Positions 47,795-58,433 of a stretch of 64,000 nt of DNA are shown one piece after another; within the stretch, counting starts at the first letter, position 1, and each line of letters begins with the position of its first letter. Source of the stretch: an uncultured Pelagibacteraceae bacterium (GTDB taxonomy: Bacteria; Pseudomonadota; Alphaproteobacteria; Pelagibacterales; Pelagibacteraceae); assembly GCA_902630065.1 (NCBI GenBank), contig CACOTF010000001.1:197854-261853 (forward strand), read 5' to 3'. Both the position numbers and the translations under genes were made by a program. The notes below the pieces were generated by a model. It was not told the origin of the DNA, made no database searches, and worked only from the letters and a program-made list of their open reading frames with translations.

Positions 47795-48846
47795 AAATAC
47801 TTTTTAGATGTTAGTTCATATAATCGGCTAATGGTTCGCTTAAATGGTTTTTCCAATAATCTTGATGATGTGAGTTTATCAATATTTTGTTCTGCACTAA
47901 TGGCCATAGGTATATTTTGATCATACACGATATCTAAAAAAGTAATAAATCTTTGTTGTTGATTTGAATTTAAATCATTAAATACTGGCACATTTTCCAT
48001 AACTATAAAAAAACAATTTTTTACTATTTTAATATAATCTTCCGATCCTAAATTTTTATCACATACTTCTTTAAAAGTTAATCGAACAATTCCATCATAA
48101 AAATTTTTTAAAATAAATTTTCTCCCTTTGATGTTTAAAATCTTTTCTTTTAAAATCTTATCTTTAGTCATTACTCTAAATAATTTGTTTATTTTAAAAT
48201 TGTTTTCTTGATTTAAAGGTGAGTAATATCTTTGAGTTTTATTGCCTTTGGACTTTCTATAATCATCATCTATATTTAATTGATATTCAAATGATTGATT
48301 TTGCATTATTTTTATAAAAGGTTTGAATTGATCTCTTTGCAACCCATCTTTATACAAATTTTCGATTTTTATATTAGAGGTTACAATAATTTTTAAATCT
48401 TCTTTAAATATTTCATCAAATAATTTTCCAAGTATCATTGCATCTACTATATTTGTAACTTGAAACTCGTCAAAATATATTAATTTTGCTTTCGATTTTA
48501 ATTTTTTAACAAATTTACTTATTTTATTTTCATCATTTTTACCTTTGTATTTGTGTACAAAATCGTGAAAGCTAAGCATAAACTCATTGAAGTGAAGTTT
48601 TAATTTTTTACCTTCAACTAGGTTGAAAAAAAAATCCAATATCATGGTTTTACCAACACCAACATCTCCATAAAGATAAAAGCCTTTTTTATAATTTTTT
48701 TTTGATAAAATTTTTGAGATAAATGATTTGTAGTTTAATTTATAATATTCTTCTAATATTTTTATGAGTTTTATCTGATGCGAATTAACATCTAAATTTT
48801 TCTTTTTGCAGTAAAGTTTAAACTCTTTAACAAAACTTTTTTGCAT
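47791..48846 (-). CDS. zapE: AFG1/ZapE family ATPase
   Basis: KKGFYLYGDVGVGKTMILDFFF, LIYFDEFQVTNIVDAMILGKLF, IVTSNIKIENLYKDGLQRDQF. Confidence 0.92.
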   Translation of the reverse strand: MQKSFVKEFKLYCKKKNLDVNSHQIKLIKILEEYYKLNYKSFISKILSKKNYKKGFYLYGDVGVGKTMILDFFFNLVEGKKLKLHFNEFMLSFHDFVHKYKGKNDENKISKFVKKLKSKAKLIYFDEFQVTNIVDAMILGKLFDEIFKEDLKIIVTSNIKIENLYKDGLQRDQFKPFIKIMQNQSFEYQLNIDDDYRKSKGNKTQRYYSPLNQENNFKINKLFRVMTKDKILKEKILNIKGRKFILKNFYDGIVRLTFKEVCDKNLGSEDYIKIVKNCFFIVMENVPVFNDLNSNQQQRFITFLDIVYDQNIPMAISAEQNIDKLTSSRLLEKPFKRTISRLYELTSKKYL

Positions 48847-49277
48847 TAATTCTTTTTTGAATTAAAATCGATACCATATTCTGATCTTGGACCTTTTCTT
48901 AATCCAAAAGGTCCAGAGATAAAAATTGTCATTGGCCTTGTTCCTGGCTCAAGGTCTACTCTATGATATGCATTGGCTGATCTAAATCCAATATATCCAG
49001 GTTTTCTCCAGAACTTGCCTTTTTTAGTAGTTTCCCAATAACCGTCTCTCAAAATTATTGTAATATAAGGGAATAGATGATTATGAACTCCATCCCCATG
49101 ATCATCATCCAACATTTCATGAATTAATATATTAAATGGGAACCATTTTGGTCTATTCCTAAATAATAAATAATATCTATTCATCCATGGTTTGGCTTCA
49201 TTAAATTTTGGGTGAGACGGCCCCCTATCTAAAACTATCTTTTTTCTTCCAATTTTTTCCAAAAATTTTAATAACAT
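48846..49277 (-). CDS. cupin-like protein
   Basis: HEMLDDDHGDGVHNHLFPYITIILRDGYWE...PGYIGFRSANAYHRVDL. Confidence 0.6.
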   Translation of the reverse strand: MLLKFLEKIGRKKIVLDRGPSHPKFNEAKPWMNRYYLLFRNRPKWFPFNILIHEMLDDDHGDGVHNHLFPYITIILRDGYWETTKKGKFWRKPGYIGFRSANAYHRVDLEPGTRPMTIFISGPFGLRKGPRSEYGIDFNSKKN

Positions 49278-50545
49278 TAATTTGATCTTATAATTCCATT
49301 ATTTTTAATTAAAAAAATATTGGCATTGTTAATAAATGGCCTTGATATTTTTTCATTATTAAATTTAATTACTTTCTCTGTTTCAGAATTAGTTAAATTA
49401 ATAATCAAAATTCGTCCATTATCAGTAGACAAATAAATTTTATTTTTAGCAATAACAAAACCTACTGGTGTAATTTTTTCTCTTTTTTTAAATGTTGAGA
49501 AAACATCAGTGATCCTGATTATATTTCCAGTCTCAGTATCAATTACAAATAAATATCCTTCCTCAGAAATATTAAAAATATAATTTTCAGAAATCGTAGG
49601 CTTTAAACTTGAATTTACAGTTTGTTTCCATTTTACTATGCCAGTTCTCGTGTCGATTGAGAATAACTCATTTTTGTTATTTGAAAAATATATTGTTTCA
49701 TTATTTAAAATCATTTCTGAATTTTTTAGACTAAATGCATTTAAGAATATTTCGTTACTCTGAGTAGGTGTTTGCCAAACTAAACTCCCATCATTAATAT
49801 TTAATGCCGTAAGATCACCTAAATTATTAAGTGAATAAACAATGTCATCTTTAATAATAACAGATAATTTTTTTTGAGATTTAATGAATGTGTTTTCTGT
49901 TTTAAAATTCCATAATTCATTTCCATCTACTATTGAGAAACATCTAATTACATTATCAAAATCAACAGTGACAAATTTATCATTTTTTATAGCAATATTT
50001 GAATTAAATGGAGATAGACTGTCCTTCTTCCAGTTTAGTTCCCCATTATCTAAATTTAATGAAAAAATATTTGAGAGAGTATCAGCGGCAATAATTTTAT
50101 TATCTATATAATTAAAATATAATATCGGATTAAGTTTTCTCTCTTTCTTTGAGTAATGATTTGCTTTCCACAAAGTTTCAAATTTTTCATTAATTCTTAA
50201 TATCGTACCTTTATTATCAAAATAAATTAGATCATTATTTTCGATAAATAAAATATCTGTATCGATTGAATTAAACTGTTTAATCTTTGAAAATTTAAAT
50301 GTTTTCTTTTTTTCAAATGTTGGCTCAAAGTTTATATGTCCATTATTATTTGTATTATTATTTATAAAACTATTATCTTTAACTAATTTAGAAAGATTTA
50401 TTTGTATATTTGGATTTAATTGTTGTTGAATTGGTTTAATTTCTTCAAATAAAATTTTAGAATTAGTATTTTCTATAGATTTATCACTTTGACCACAACT
50501 TGATAATAAAAGTAAAAAGACGAAATATAATACTATCCTACTCAC
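49277..50545 (-). CDS. PQQ-like beta-propeller lipoprotein (BamB-like)
   Basis: Lipobox LLSSC; repeats NGELNWKKDSL, DGNELWNFKTE, DGSLVWQTPT, TGIVKWKQT. Confidence 0.75.
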   Translation of the reverse strand: MSRIVLYFVFLLLLSSCGQSDKSIENTNSKILFEEIKPIQQQLNPNIQINLSKLVKDNSFINNNTNNNGHINFEPTFEKKKTFKFSKIKQFNSIDTDILFIENNDLIYFDNKGTILRINEKFETLWKANHYSKKERKLNPILYFNYIDNKIIAADTLSNIFSLNLDNGELNWKKDSLSPFNSNIAIKNDKFVTVDFDNVIRCFSIVDGNELWNFKTENTFIKSQKKLSVIIKDDIVYSLNNLGDLTALNINDGSLVWQTPTQSNEIFLNAFSLKNSEMILNNETIYFSNNKNELFSIDTRTGIVKWKQTVNSSLKPTISENYIFNISEEGYLFVIDTETGNIIRITDVFSTFKKREKITPVGFVIAKNKIYLSTDNGRILIINLTNSETEKVIKFNNEKISRPFINNANIFLIKNNGIIRSN

Positions 50546-51182
50546 TGAAACTAGATCTTAGCCTTTTTTGAGCTTTGGTTTTTATTTTAGAGTTATTATT
50601 TTCAAGACTAACTATTTGCTCAAAAAATTCTTTTGATTTTTGCATTTGATTTTTTGATAAATAATATTCTGCCATAATATAAAGACTGTGTGGTTTCCAT
50701 ATACTATCTGCTTTAATTAGAGGATTAAAAATATCTAACAATTCATTTTCATCTGAAAAATCTGAATTATATAGGCCTTTTTTAAAGATTGTTAGCTCTT
50801 TAAACTTTTTATCCAAACCAATATCATTAATTAAAATATCAAAATAATTGTTAATTTCATCTTTTGAATTTACCAAATCATTATCCAGCAAAAAATAAAA
50901 AGCTAAAGGAGAATATGTTTTATCTTTAGCGTTAATCACCTCTTTAAGATCTGGGATCACATTATATTTATTATCAGCTTCATATCTTATTACAGCTAAG
51001 TCGTACTTATCGGCTAATTTTTCTCTTTTGCTAGATTGATATTCTTCAAAAGAAAAGTAGCCAATTAAAGCCAAAATAATTATTGCTAATATCGAAATTA
51101 AAGAATTTTTATTATTTATGAAAAAGTTTTTAATTTTTTCATTACGAGTTTGCGTATTTATTATTTCAATATCTTCATCCAT
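50538..51182 (-). CDS. TM-anchored TPR-like protein (YfgM-like)
   Basis: N-terminal TM LISILAIIILALIGYFSFEEYQSSKREKLADKYDLA; adjacent to BamB-like gene. Confidence 0.65.
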   Translation of the reverse strand: MDEDIEIINTQTRNEKIKNFFINNKNSLISILAIIILALIGYFSFEEYQSSKREKLADKYDLAVIRYEADNKYNVIPDLKEVINAKDKTYSPLAFYFLLDNDLVNSKDEINNYFDILINDIGLDKKFKELTIFKKGLYNSDFSDENELLDIFNPLIKADSIWKPHSLYIMAEYYLSKNQMQKSKEFFEQIVSLENNNSKIKTKAQKRLRSSFSE

Positions 51183-53851
51183 TAAATCATGTTCCTAAGT
51201 ACATATTGTAAAATTCCACCATTTTTGTAATACTCTAATTCGTTTTTAGTATCTATTCTACTTAACATTTTAATTCTCTTGATGTCCCCAGAGACATATT
51301 TGATTTCAACATCAACTTCATCTCTAGGATCTATACCTTTTTCTAAGTCAATAATAGAAAATAGTTCTGAGCCATCTAATTTTAGATTAGTTCTATTTAT
51401 TCCATCTTTAAACTGTAATGGAAGTATACCCATTCCTATAAGATTTGATCTATGAATTCTCTCAAAACTTTCTGCAAAAACAGCTTTTATACCTAGAAGT
51501 TTTGTTCCTTTAGCTGCCCAATCTCTAGAAGAGCCAGTTCCATACTCTTTACCACCAATGACAACTAAATCGGTACCTCTTTTTTTATATTCAACAACCG
51601 CATCATATACTGGCATCACTTTTTCCTCAGGGTACAACTTTGTAAAACCACCTTCAGTGCCAGGCGCCATTTCATTTCTAATTCTTATATTTGCAAAAGT
51701 TCCTCTCATCATAACCTCATGATTTCCTCTTCTTGCTCCATATGAATTATAGTCTTTTGGAAGTATTTGATGTTTCATAAAATATTCTCCAGTTGGACTA
51801 TCTTTTTGAATTGATCCAGCAGGTGAAATATGATCTGTGGTAATGCTATCACCTAATATTAATAGTGGTCTTGCATCTTTAATTTCTTTGAATCCCTCAG
51901 GTTCATCTGTCAAGTTATCGAAGAATGGAGGTTTTTTAACATATGTCGACGTATCTTCCCAATTGTAAATACTACTCTCATCTGTTTTAATTTTTTGCCA
52001 TTGTTCTGGTCCTTTTGAAACATCTGAGTATCTTTTAATAAACATTTCTGCATTTAGAGAATTTCTTAGTGTTTCTTCAATCTCTTGATTTGATGGCCAT
52101 ATGTCTTTTAAGTATACATCTCTTCCATCATTGTCCTTTCCTAATGGCTCATCATATAAATCAGTCCACATATTACCTGCTATTGCATAAGCTACGACTA
52201 ATGGTGGAGATGCTAAATAGTTTGCTTTAATTAATGGAGAAATACGCCCTTCAAAATTTCTATTACCTGATAGAACTGATACAGCATAAATATTATTATT
52301 TTTAATCGTTTCAGAAATATTATCTGCTAATGGACCAGAATTTCCTATGCAAGTGGTACAACCATATCCGACTAAATTAAAACCTAATTTATCTAAATAT
52401 TGATTCAAGCCAGCTTTTTCTAAATAGTCTGTAACTACTTGAGATCCAGGTGCTAAAGATGTTTTAACCCATGGCTTACTGTTAAGCCCTTTTTCAAAAG
52501 CTTTTTTGGCAAGTAAGCCTGCACCTATTAATACACTTGGGTTTGATGTATTTGTACAAGAAGTTATAGCAGCAATTAATATATCACCATCAGTAATCTC
52601 GTATTTTTCATTTTCAACATTGTAACTATTTGGACTATTTTTTTTTGTGGTTTCAGAAAATACTTTTTTAAAATCATTTGATGCATTAGTTAGTAACACT
52701 TTATCTTGTGGCCTTTTTGGTCCAGAAATTGTTGGTACTATAGTAGACATATCTAGGAACAAAGTATCCGTAAATTCTATATCTTCACTTGCCCATAAGC
52801 CTTGAGCTTTTGCATATTGCTTAACAATTTCTACCACGTGATCATCTCTTCCAGAAAAATTTAAATACTTTAATGTTTCGTCATCAATTGGAAAAAATCC
52901 ACAAGTTGCTCCATACTCTGGAGCCATATTAGCTATCGTTGCTCTATCAGCTAATGTTAAATTTTTTAATCCTTCGCCATAAAATTCCACAAATTTTCCT
53001 ACAACTCCCTTATCTCTTAACATTTTAACAACTGTTAAAACTAAATCTGTTGCAGTCGTTCCTTCTGGCATTTTTGATTTCATCTCAAAGCCAACAACTT
53101 CTGGTATTAACATAGAAATTGGCTGTCCAAGCATACCTGCTTCTGCTTCTATACCTCCTACTCCCCATCCTAACACTGACAAACCGTTAACCATAGTTGT
53201 ATGGCTATCAGTCCCTACTAGAGTATCTGGAAAAATATAATTATTTCCTTTATATTCTTCATTCCAAACAACCTTTGATAAATACTCAAGATTTACTTGA
53301 TGACATATTCCTGTTCCTGGAGGCACAATTCTAAAATTATTAAAAGCTTGCTGACCCCACTTTAAAAAAGAATATCTTTCAGCGTTTCTATCAAATTCTA
53401 TATCTACGTTTTCTTTTAGTGAATTTTCATTTGCATATTTATCCACTTGGACAGAATGATCTATAACTAAATCCACAGACGATAATGGATTTATTGCATT
53501 TGGATCTTTATTTTTTTCTTTTACAGCCTCTCTCATTGCTGCTAAGTCTGCTACTGCAGGTATACCCGTATAATCTTGCAACAATACTCTTGCTGGCCTA
53601 TATGCAATTTCAGTTTTCGAATTTTTTGTTTTTAACCAATCCTTTATTGCCTCTATTTGTTTTTTATTTACTGTAATGTCATCCTCAAACCTAAGAAGAT
53701 TTTCTAATAATACTTTTAGTGATTTTGGTAATTTTGATATCCCTGTTAGACCATTTTTTTCAGCTTCTTTAAGAGAAAAATATCTATATTCTCTACCATC
53801 AATATTTATTTTTTGTAATGATTTAAAAGAATTTTTGTCTCCAGGTCTCAT
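51182..53851 (-). CDS. acnA: aconitate hydratase
   Basis: 889 aa; VGTDSHTTMVNGLSVLGWGVGGIEAEA, AAITSCTNTSNPSVLIGAGLLA, GYGCTTCIGNSG. Confidence 0.97.
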   Translation of the reverse strand: MRPGDKNSFKSLQKINIDGREYRYFSLKEAEKNGLTGISKLPKSLKVLLENLLRFEDDITVNKKQIEAIKDWLKTKNSKTEIAYRPARVLLQDYTGIPAVADLAAMREAVKEKNKDPNAINPLSSVDLVIDHSVQVDKYANENSLKENVDIEFDRNAERYSFLKWGQQAFNNFRIVPPGTGICHQVNLEYLSKVVWNEEYKGNNYIFPDTLVGTDSHTTMVNGLSVLGWGVGGIEAEAGMLGQPISMLIPEVVGFEMKSKMPEGTTATDLVLTVVKMLRDKGVVGKFVEFYGEGLKNLTLADRATIANMAPEYGATCGFFPIDDETLKYLNFSGRDDHVVEIVKQYAKAQGLWASEDIEFTDTLFLDMSTIVPTISGPKRPQDKVLLTNASNDFKKVFSETTKKNSPNSYNVENEKYEITDGDILIAAITSCTNTSNPSVLIGAGLLAKKAFEKGLNSKPWVKTSLAPGSQVVTDYLEKAGLNQYLDKLGFNLVGYGCTTCIGNSGPLADNISETIKNNNIYAVSVLSGNRNFEGRISPLIKANYLASPPLVVAYAIAGNMWTDLYDEPLGKDNDGRDVYLKDIWPSNQEIEETLRNSLNAEMFIKRYSDVSKGPEQWQKIKTDESSIYNWEDTSTYVKKPPFFDNLTDEPEGFKEIKDARPLLILGDSITTDHISPAGSIQKDSPTGEYFMKHQILPKDYNSYGARRGNHEVMMRGTFANIRIRNEMAPGTEGGFTKLYPEEKVMPVYDAVVEYKKRGTDLVVIGGKEYGTGSSRDWAAKGTKLLGIKAVFAESFERIHRSNLIGMGILPLQFKDGINRTNLKLDGSELFSIIDLEKGIDPRDEVDVEIKYVSGDIKRIKMLSRIDTKNELEYYKNGGILQYVLRNMI

Positions 53852-53883
53852 AAATTATAATATTAGTTTTAGCTATATAGCAA

Positions 53884-54474
53884 TTAATAATAAAAAGTAG
53901 CAATACAGCCTAATAAAAGCGCTGACATAACATAATTGAACCACTTAATAAATTTCTCATTTGTCGCGAATTTTCTCATAAATTTACCAATCAAGGTCCA
54001 AAATAAGATACTTATTATAGCAAAAAAAAAGGCAGAAGTAAGAAGCCAAACTGAATATTTTAAATAATTGTCTCCAGATTCGATGTAGGTTGATACTGCA
54101 ATAATTGCAACGATTACTCCCTTAGGATTTAAGAATTGAAAAAGAAATGTTTCAATAAATTTAACAGGTTCTAGTTTTTCTTTTTGATTTGATGATTTAG
54201 AAAATGAAATTCTGTAAGCCAAGTAAACTAGAAATGCAGATCCTGTAAAAACTAAAATTTTTTGAATTATTGGATATAATTTAAAAATATTAATTAGTCC
54301 AAAATTGACTAAAGATAGCATTGAAGTAAAACCAAATATAACACCTAACATTAAAGGTATCGTTTTTTTTACTCCATGATTAAAACCTGAATGAGATGCA
54401 ACAATATTATTTGGACCAGGCGAACAACTGGTAACAAAAAAAAATAAACTTAATGATAATAGTTCTGGATGCAT
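53884..54474 (-). CDS. LysE family transporter
   Basis: SPGPNNIVASHSGFNHGVKKTIPLMLGVIFGF; FLNPKGVI. Confidence 0.88.
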   Translation of the reverse strand: MHPELLSLSLFFFVTSCSPGPNNIVASHSGFNHGVKKTIPLMLGVIFGFTSMLSLVNFGLINIFKLYPIIQKILVFTGSAFLVYLAYRISFSKSSNQKEKLEPVKFIETFLFQFLNPKGVIVAIIAVSTYIESGDNYLKYSVWLLTSAFFFAIISILFWTLIGKFMRKFATNEKFIKWFNYVMSALLLGCIATFYY

Positions 54475-54816
54475 TTAAGCAATAGGTAATCCATTCTCTG
54501 CTTCTTGAGATGGATGAACTAAAGTTACTCTACCCTCTGCGTCTATAGCTCCAAGAATTAATACTTGCGAAACAACTCCTGCAATATTTTTTTCTGCAAA
54601 ATTACAAACACCAATTACTTGTTTTCCTTTTAGATTCTCCTCGTTATAATAATGAGTAATTTGAGCTGAAGATTGTTTTATTCCTATCTTTTCTCCAAAA
54701 TCAACTTCTACAACTAATGAAGGTTTTCTTGCTTTTTCATTTTTTTTTACAGAAATAATTGTTCCCAATCTAATATCAACTTTATCAAAGTCTTCATACG
54801 TAATTTGTTCTTTCAT
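54475..54816 (-). CDS. csaA: CsaA-type tRNA-binding domain protein
   Basis: YEDFDKVDIRLGTIISVKKNEKARKPSLVVEVDFG...GVCNFAEKNIAG. Confidence 0.88.
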   Translation of the reverse strand: MKEQITYEDFDKVDIRLGTIISVKKNEKARKPSLVVEVDFGEKIGIKQSSAQITHYYNEENLKGKQVIGVCNFAEKNIAGVVSQVLILGAIDAEGRVTLVHPSQEAENGLPIA

Positions 54817-54841
54817 AAATTTACTATATAATGATTTGTAA

Positions 54842-56029
54842 ATGAGTACAGAAAATAATCCTGATAAAATTTATAGAGATTCTATAAGAATATTGACAGA
54901 TTTAATTGCTTTCAAAACTATTTCTGGAAACGATAATAATAGTCTCATTAATTATTGTGACGAAATTTTAAAAAATTTAGGGGCAACTTCGTTTAGAATT
55001 TTTGATGGTGATAAAAAAAGGGTTAATCTTTTTGCTTCTATAAAAGCAAAAAATGGAAATGGTAAAAAACCTATTATTCTTTCAGGTCATACAGATGTGG
55101 TTCCAGTTTCAAAAGGTTGGTCTACTGATCCTTTTGTTGCAATTATAAAAGATGAGAAATTATTTGGAAGGGGATCTTGTGATATGAAAGGTTTTATTGC
55201 ATGTGCTTTGGCATATGCTCCTGTGTTTAAAGAAAATAATTTAGATAGAGACATTCATTTTTCATTTACATTTGATGAAGAAACTGCATGTATCGGTGCA
55301 CCATTATTAATAAAAGAATTAAAAAAAAGAGATATTAAAGATGGAATTTGTATTATTGGTGAACCAACCAATATGAAAATCATTGATGCGCATAAAGGTA
55401 TGAATGAATATACTGTTCACTTTGGAGGTTTAGCTGGTCATAGTTCCAAACCAAGCCAAGGTGTTAATGCAGTAGAATATGCATCAAGGTATGTAAACAA
55501 ATTACTGGAAATAAGATCAAAATTAAAAGATAGAGCTCCTAAAGATTGTATATTTAATCCACCATATTCAACTTTATCAGTTGGTGGGGTATCAGGTGGT
55601 ATAGCTCATAATGTTATTGCTGATAAATGTAAAGTTGAATGGGAAACAAGACCAGTGGTTAGAGAAGATGGGAATTTTGTAAATCAAATAATAGACAATT
55701 ATGTTGATAAAGAATTATTACCTGAAATGAAAAAAGTTTTTTCAGATGCTTATATTAAAAAAGAAATTATAGGTGAAGTAGTCGGCTTTAATAGATTAAA
55801 AAATTCTGAGGCTTGTGAATTTGTATCAAGTATAACTGGTGACAACTCTAGGGAAGCTGTTTCGTTTGGAACTGAGGCAGGACTCTTTCAAGAAGTTGGT
55901 ATTAGTACTGTGGTTTGTGGACCAGGTTCGATTGAACAGGCTCATAAAATTGACGAATATATTGAACTTAGTGAATTAAAGAAATGTTTAGACTTTTTAA
56001 AAGGTGTGAAAGATAAATCTATTAATTAA
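54842..56029 (+). CDS. argE: acetylornithine deacetylase / M20 peptidase
   Basis: ILSGHTDVVPVSKGWSTDPF, LFGRGSCDMKGFIACALAYAP, FTFDEETACIGAP. Confidence 0.88.
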   Translation: MSTENNPDKIYRDSIRILTDLIAFKTISGNDNNSLINYCDEILKNLGATSFRIFDGDKKRVNLFASIKAKNGNGKKPIILSGHTDVVPVSKGWSTDPFVAIIKDEKLFGRGSCDMKGFIACALAYAPVFKENNLDRDIHFSFTFDEETACIGAPLLIKELKKRDIKDGICIIGEPTNMKIIDAHKGMNEYTVHFGGLAGHSSKPSQGVNAVEYASRYVNKLLEIRSKLKDRAPKDCIFNPPYSTLSVGGVSGGIAHNVIADKCKVEWETRPVVREDGNFVNQIIDNYVDKELLPEMKKVFSDAYIKKEIIGEVVGFNRLKNSEACEFVSSITGDNSREAVSFGTEAGLFQEVGISTVVCGPGSIEQAHKIDEYIELSELKKCLDFLKGVKDKSIN

Positions 56030-57459
56030 TTCCAGCCACCAACGGATTTAACTTCTAAAAATTCAAGCAATCCCTCTTTACCAGCTTCCCTTCCAATTCC
56101 TGAATGTTTGAAACCTCCAAAAGGTGCATCAACTGCAATACCAGCACCATTTACATCAACCATTCCAGATCTAAGCTTTCTTGCAACTCTTTGTACTTTT
56201 TCTGTATCTTGAGTTTGAATATAGTTTGTTAATCCATAATCAGTATCATTTGCAATTTTAATTGCCTCCTCTTCAGTTTCAAATGGGATAACAGATAAAA
56301 CGGGGCCAAATATTTCTGTTCTTGCAATTTCCATATCATTATTTACATCTGCAAAAACTGTTGGTTTTACATAATAACCATCATTTAATCCTTTTGGTTT
56401 TCCAACACCACCTGCTACTAATTTTGCACCCTCATCTATTCCTTTTTGAATTAAACCTTGAATTTTATTAAATTGAGTTTCAGAAATTACTGGACCAATA
56501 TGCTCTCCATTTTTATTTGGATCATCTACTTTAAATTCATTCGCATATTTTCTAAGTTTTTCTATCGCTTCATTATAAATTGATTTTTCAACAAGCATTC
56601 TTGTGGGAGCATTACATGATTGCCCTGAATTTCTAAAACATCTAAAAGCGCCTCTTTCAATTGCCTCAGCATCAGCATCTTTAAATATAATATTTGCTCC
56701 CTTTCCTCCTAACTCTAAACTTACTCTTTTAAAGTCCTTTGCAGCATTTTGAGAAATTAATGCCCCAGCTCTCGTAGAGCCAGTGAAAGAAATCATATTT
56801 ACATCTGGATGGCTTGTTAATGCATCTCCAGTTATTGCCCCATCTCCATTTACTAGATTAAAAACGCCTTTTGGAAATCTTGCTTCATCAATTAACTCAG
56901 CAATAATCATTGCTGATAAAGGTGCTAATTCTGAAGGCTTTAAAATCATAGTACAACCGGATGCTAATGCAGGAATGACTTTTAAAGTAACTTGATTTAT
57001 TGGCCAGTTCCATGGTGTTATTAATGCACAAACACCTTTAGGCTCATATATTAATCTTTGATTTTTTGCGTGATCTCCTAGAGGTTTTTCGAATTCAAAT
57101 TCTTTTAGATAACGAATGAATGATTTTGTATGACTAGCGCCAGTTCCTGTTTGAAGTTTAGATGCAAAGTCTTTTGGCGCTCCCATTTCTTGAATAATTG
57201 CGTCTGTAATATCATTCCATCTTTTTTTATATGATGAATAAAATACTTCTAATAATGATAATCTTTCTTCTTTAGAGGTAAATCCCCAGGTTTTAAAAGC
57301 TTCTTTAGCTGCTAAAACTGCATCATTAATATCTTCCTTGCTACCTAAAGAAATTACTGCACAACTTTTTTCAGTTGCTGGATTTATGACTTCAATATCT
57401 TTTGGGTTTTTTGGAGCAACCCATTTACCATTTATATAAAAATTTTTCTTTTCAATCAT
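56026..57459 (-). CDS. NAD(P)-dependent aldehyde dehydrogenase
   Basis: TPWNWPINQVTLKVIPALASGC, SFTGSTRAGALISQNAAKDFKRVSLELGGKGANIIF, FRNSGQSCNAPTR. Confidence 0.93.
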   Translation of the reverse strand: MIEKKNFYINGKWVAPKNPKDIEVINPATEKSCAVISLGSKEDINDAVLAAKEAFKTWGFTSKEERLSLLEVFYSSYKKRWNDITDAIIQEMGAPKDFASKLQTGTGASHTKSFIRYLKEFEFEKPLGDHAKNQRLIYEPKGVCALITPWNWPINQVTLKVIPALASGCTMILKPSELAPLSAMIIAELIDEARFPKGVFNLVNGDGAITGDALTSHPDVNMISFTGSTRAGALISQNAAKDFKRVSLELGGKGANIIFKDADAEAIERGAFRCFRNSGQSCNAPTRMLVEKSIYNEAIEKLRKYANEFKVDDPNKNGEHIGPVISETQFNKIQGLIQKGIDEGAKLVAGGVGKPKGLNDGYYVKPTVFADVNNDMEIARTEIFGPVLSVIPFETEEEAIKIANDTDYGLTNYIQTQDTEKVQRVARKLRSGMVDVNGAGIAVDAPFGGFKHSGIGREAGKEGLLEFLEVKSVGGWN

Positions 57460-57479
57460 GCGCGCAAACTATCCTTTCT

Positions 57480-58433
57480 TCATGATTTTGCAAATAAATT
57501 TGTTAATTCGTATACAATTGTTGCGGCAGCAAGAGAGGTTACTTCTGCATGATCATAAGCAGGCGCAACCTCTACTACATCTGCGGATATCAAATTCAAA
57601 CCTGATAAACCTCTAAGAACATTTACCATTTCTCTTGTAGTCATTCCTGCAATTTCAGGTGTTCCTGTACCAGGTGCAAATGCTGGATCTAAGACATCAA
57701 TATCAATGGACAGGTATAGTGCATTATCGCCTACTCTATTTTTTATTCTTTCAACAATTTTGTCAATTCCTTCTGTTTGAAATTCATCACAATGAATAAT
57801 TTTGAAACCAAAGCTTTCATCATTTTTTAAATCGTCTCTGCTATATAGTGGACCTCTTATACCTACATGCATAGAGGCATCATCTAAAAATAAATTTTCT
57901 TCACGAGCTCTTCTAAATGGCGTTCCATGAGTATATGGTGCTCCAAAGTAGGTATCCCAGGTATCTAAATGGGCATCAAAATGCACTAGAGATACGGGTC
58001 CATTATTCTTTTTATTGGCTGCTCTAAGTAAAGGTACAGCAATTGTGTGATCACCTCCAAGGCTTATAATTGCACCGACTTTATTTAATAAATTAGTTGC
58101 CCCTAATTCAATTTGTTTGATGGCCTCATCAATATTAAAAGGATTACAAGTGATGTCACCTGCATCTGCAACTTGTTGGACTTTAAATGGTTCTAGATCA
58201 TAATTTGGATGATAATTCGTTCTTAAATGTCTAGAGGCTTGTCTAATACTCTGCGGCCCAAATCTTGCACCTGGTCTATAACTTGTTCCAGAGTCGAATG
58301 GAACTCCAACAATAGCAACATCACAACTTTCCACATCTCTTAGCTCTGGTAATCTTGCAAATGTAGAGGGACCTGCATACCTTGGCACTTCTGTGCCACT
58401 AACAGGCTGAATAGGTTTTTTAGTCTTTGTCAT
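57480..58433 (-). CDS. agmatinase/guanidinobutyrase family ureohydrolase
   Basis: ISLGGDHTIAVPLLRA, VHFDAHLDTWDTYFGAPYTHGTPFRRA, SIDIDVLDPAFAPGTGTPE. Confidence 0.9.
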   Translation of the reverse strand: MTKTKKPIQPVSGTEVPRYAGPSTFARLPELRDVESCDVAIVGVPFDSGTSYRPGARFGPQSIRQASRHLRTNYHPNYDLEPFKVQQVADAGDITCNPFNIDEAIKQIELGATNLLNKVGAIISLGGDHTIAVPLLRAANKKNNGPVSLVHFDAHLDTWDTYFGAPYTHGTPFRRAREENLFLDDASMHVGIRGPLYSRDDLKNDESFGFKIIHCDEFQTEGIDKIVERIKNRVGDNALYLSIDIDVLDPAFAPGTGTPEIAGMTTREMVNVLRGLSGLNLISADVVEVAPAYDHAEVTSLAAATIVYELTNLFAKS

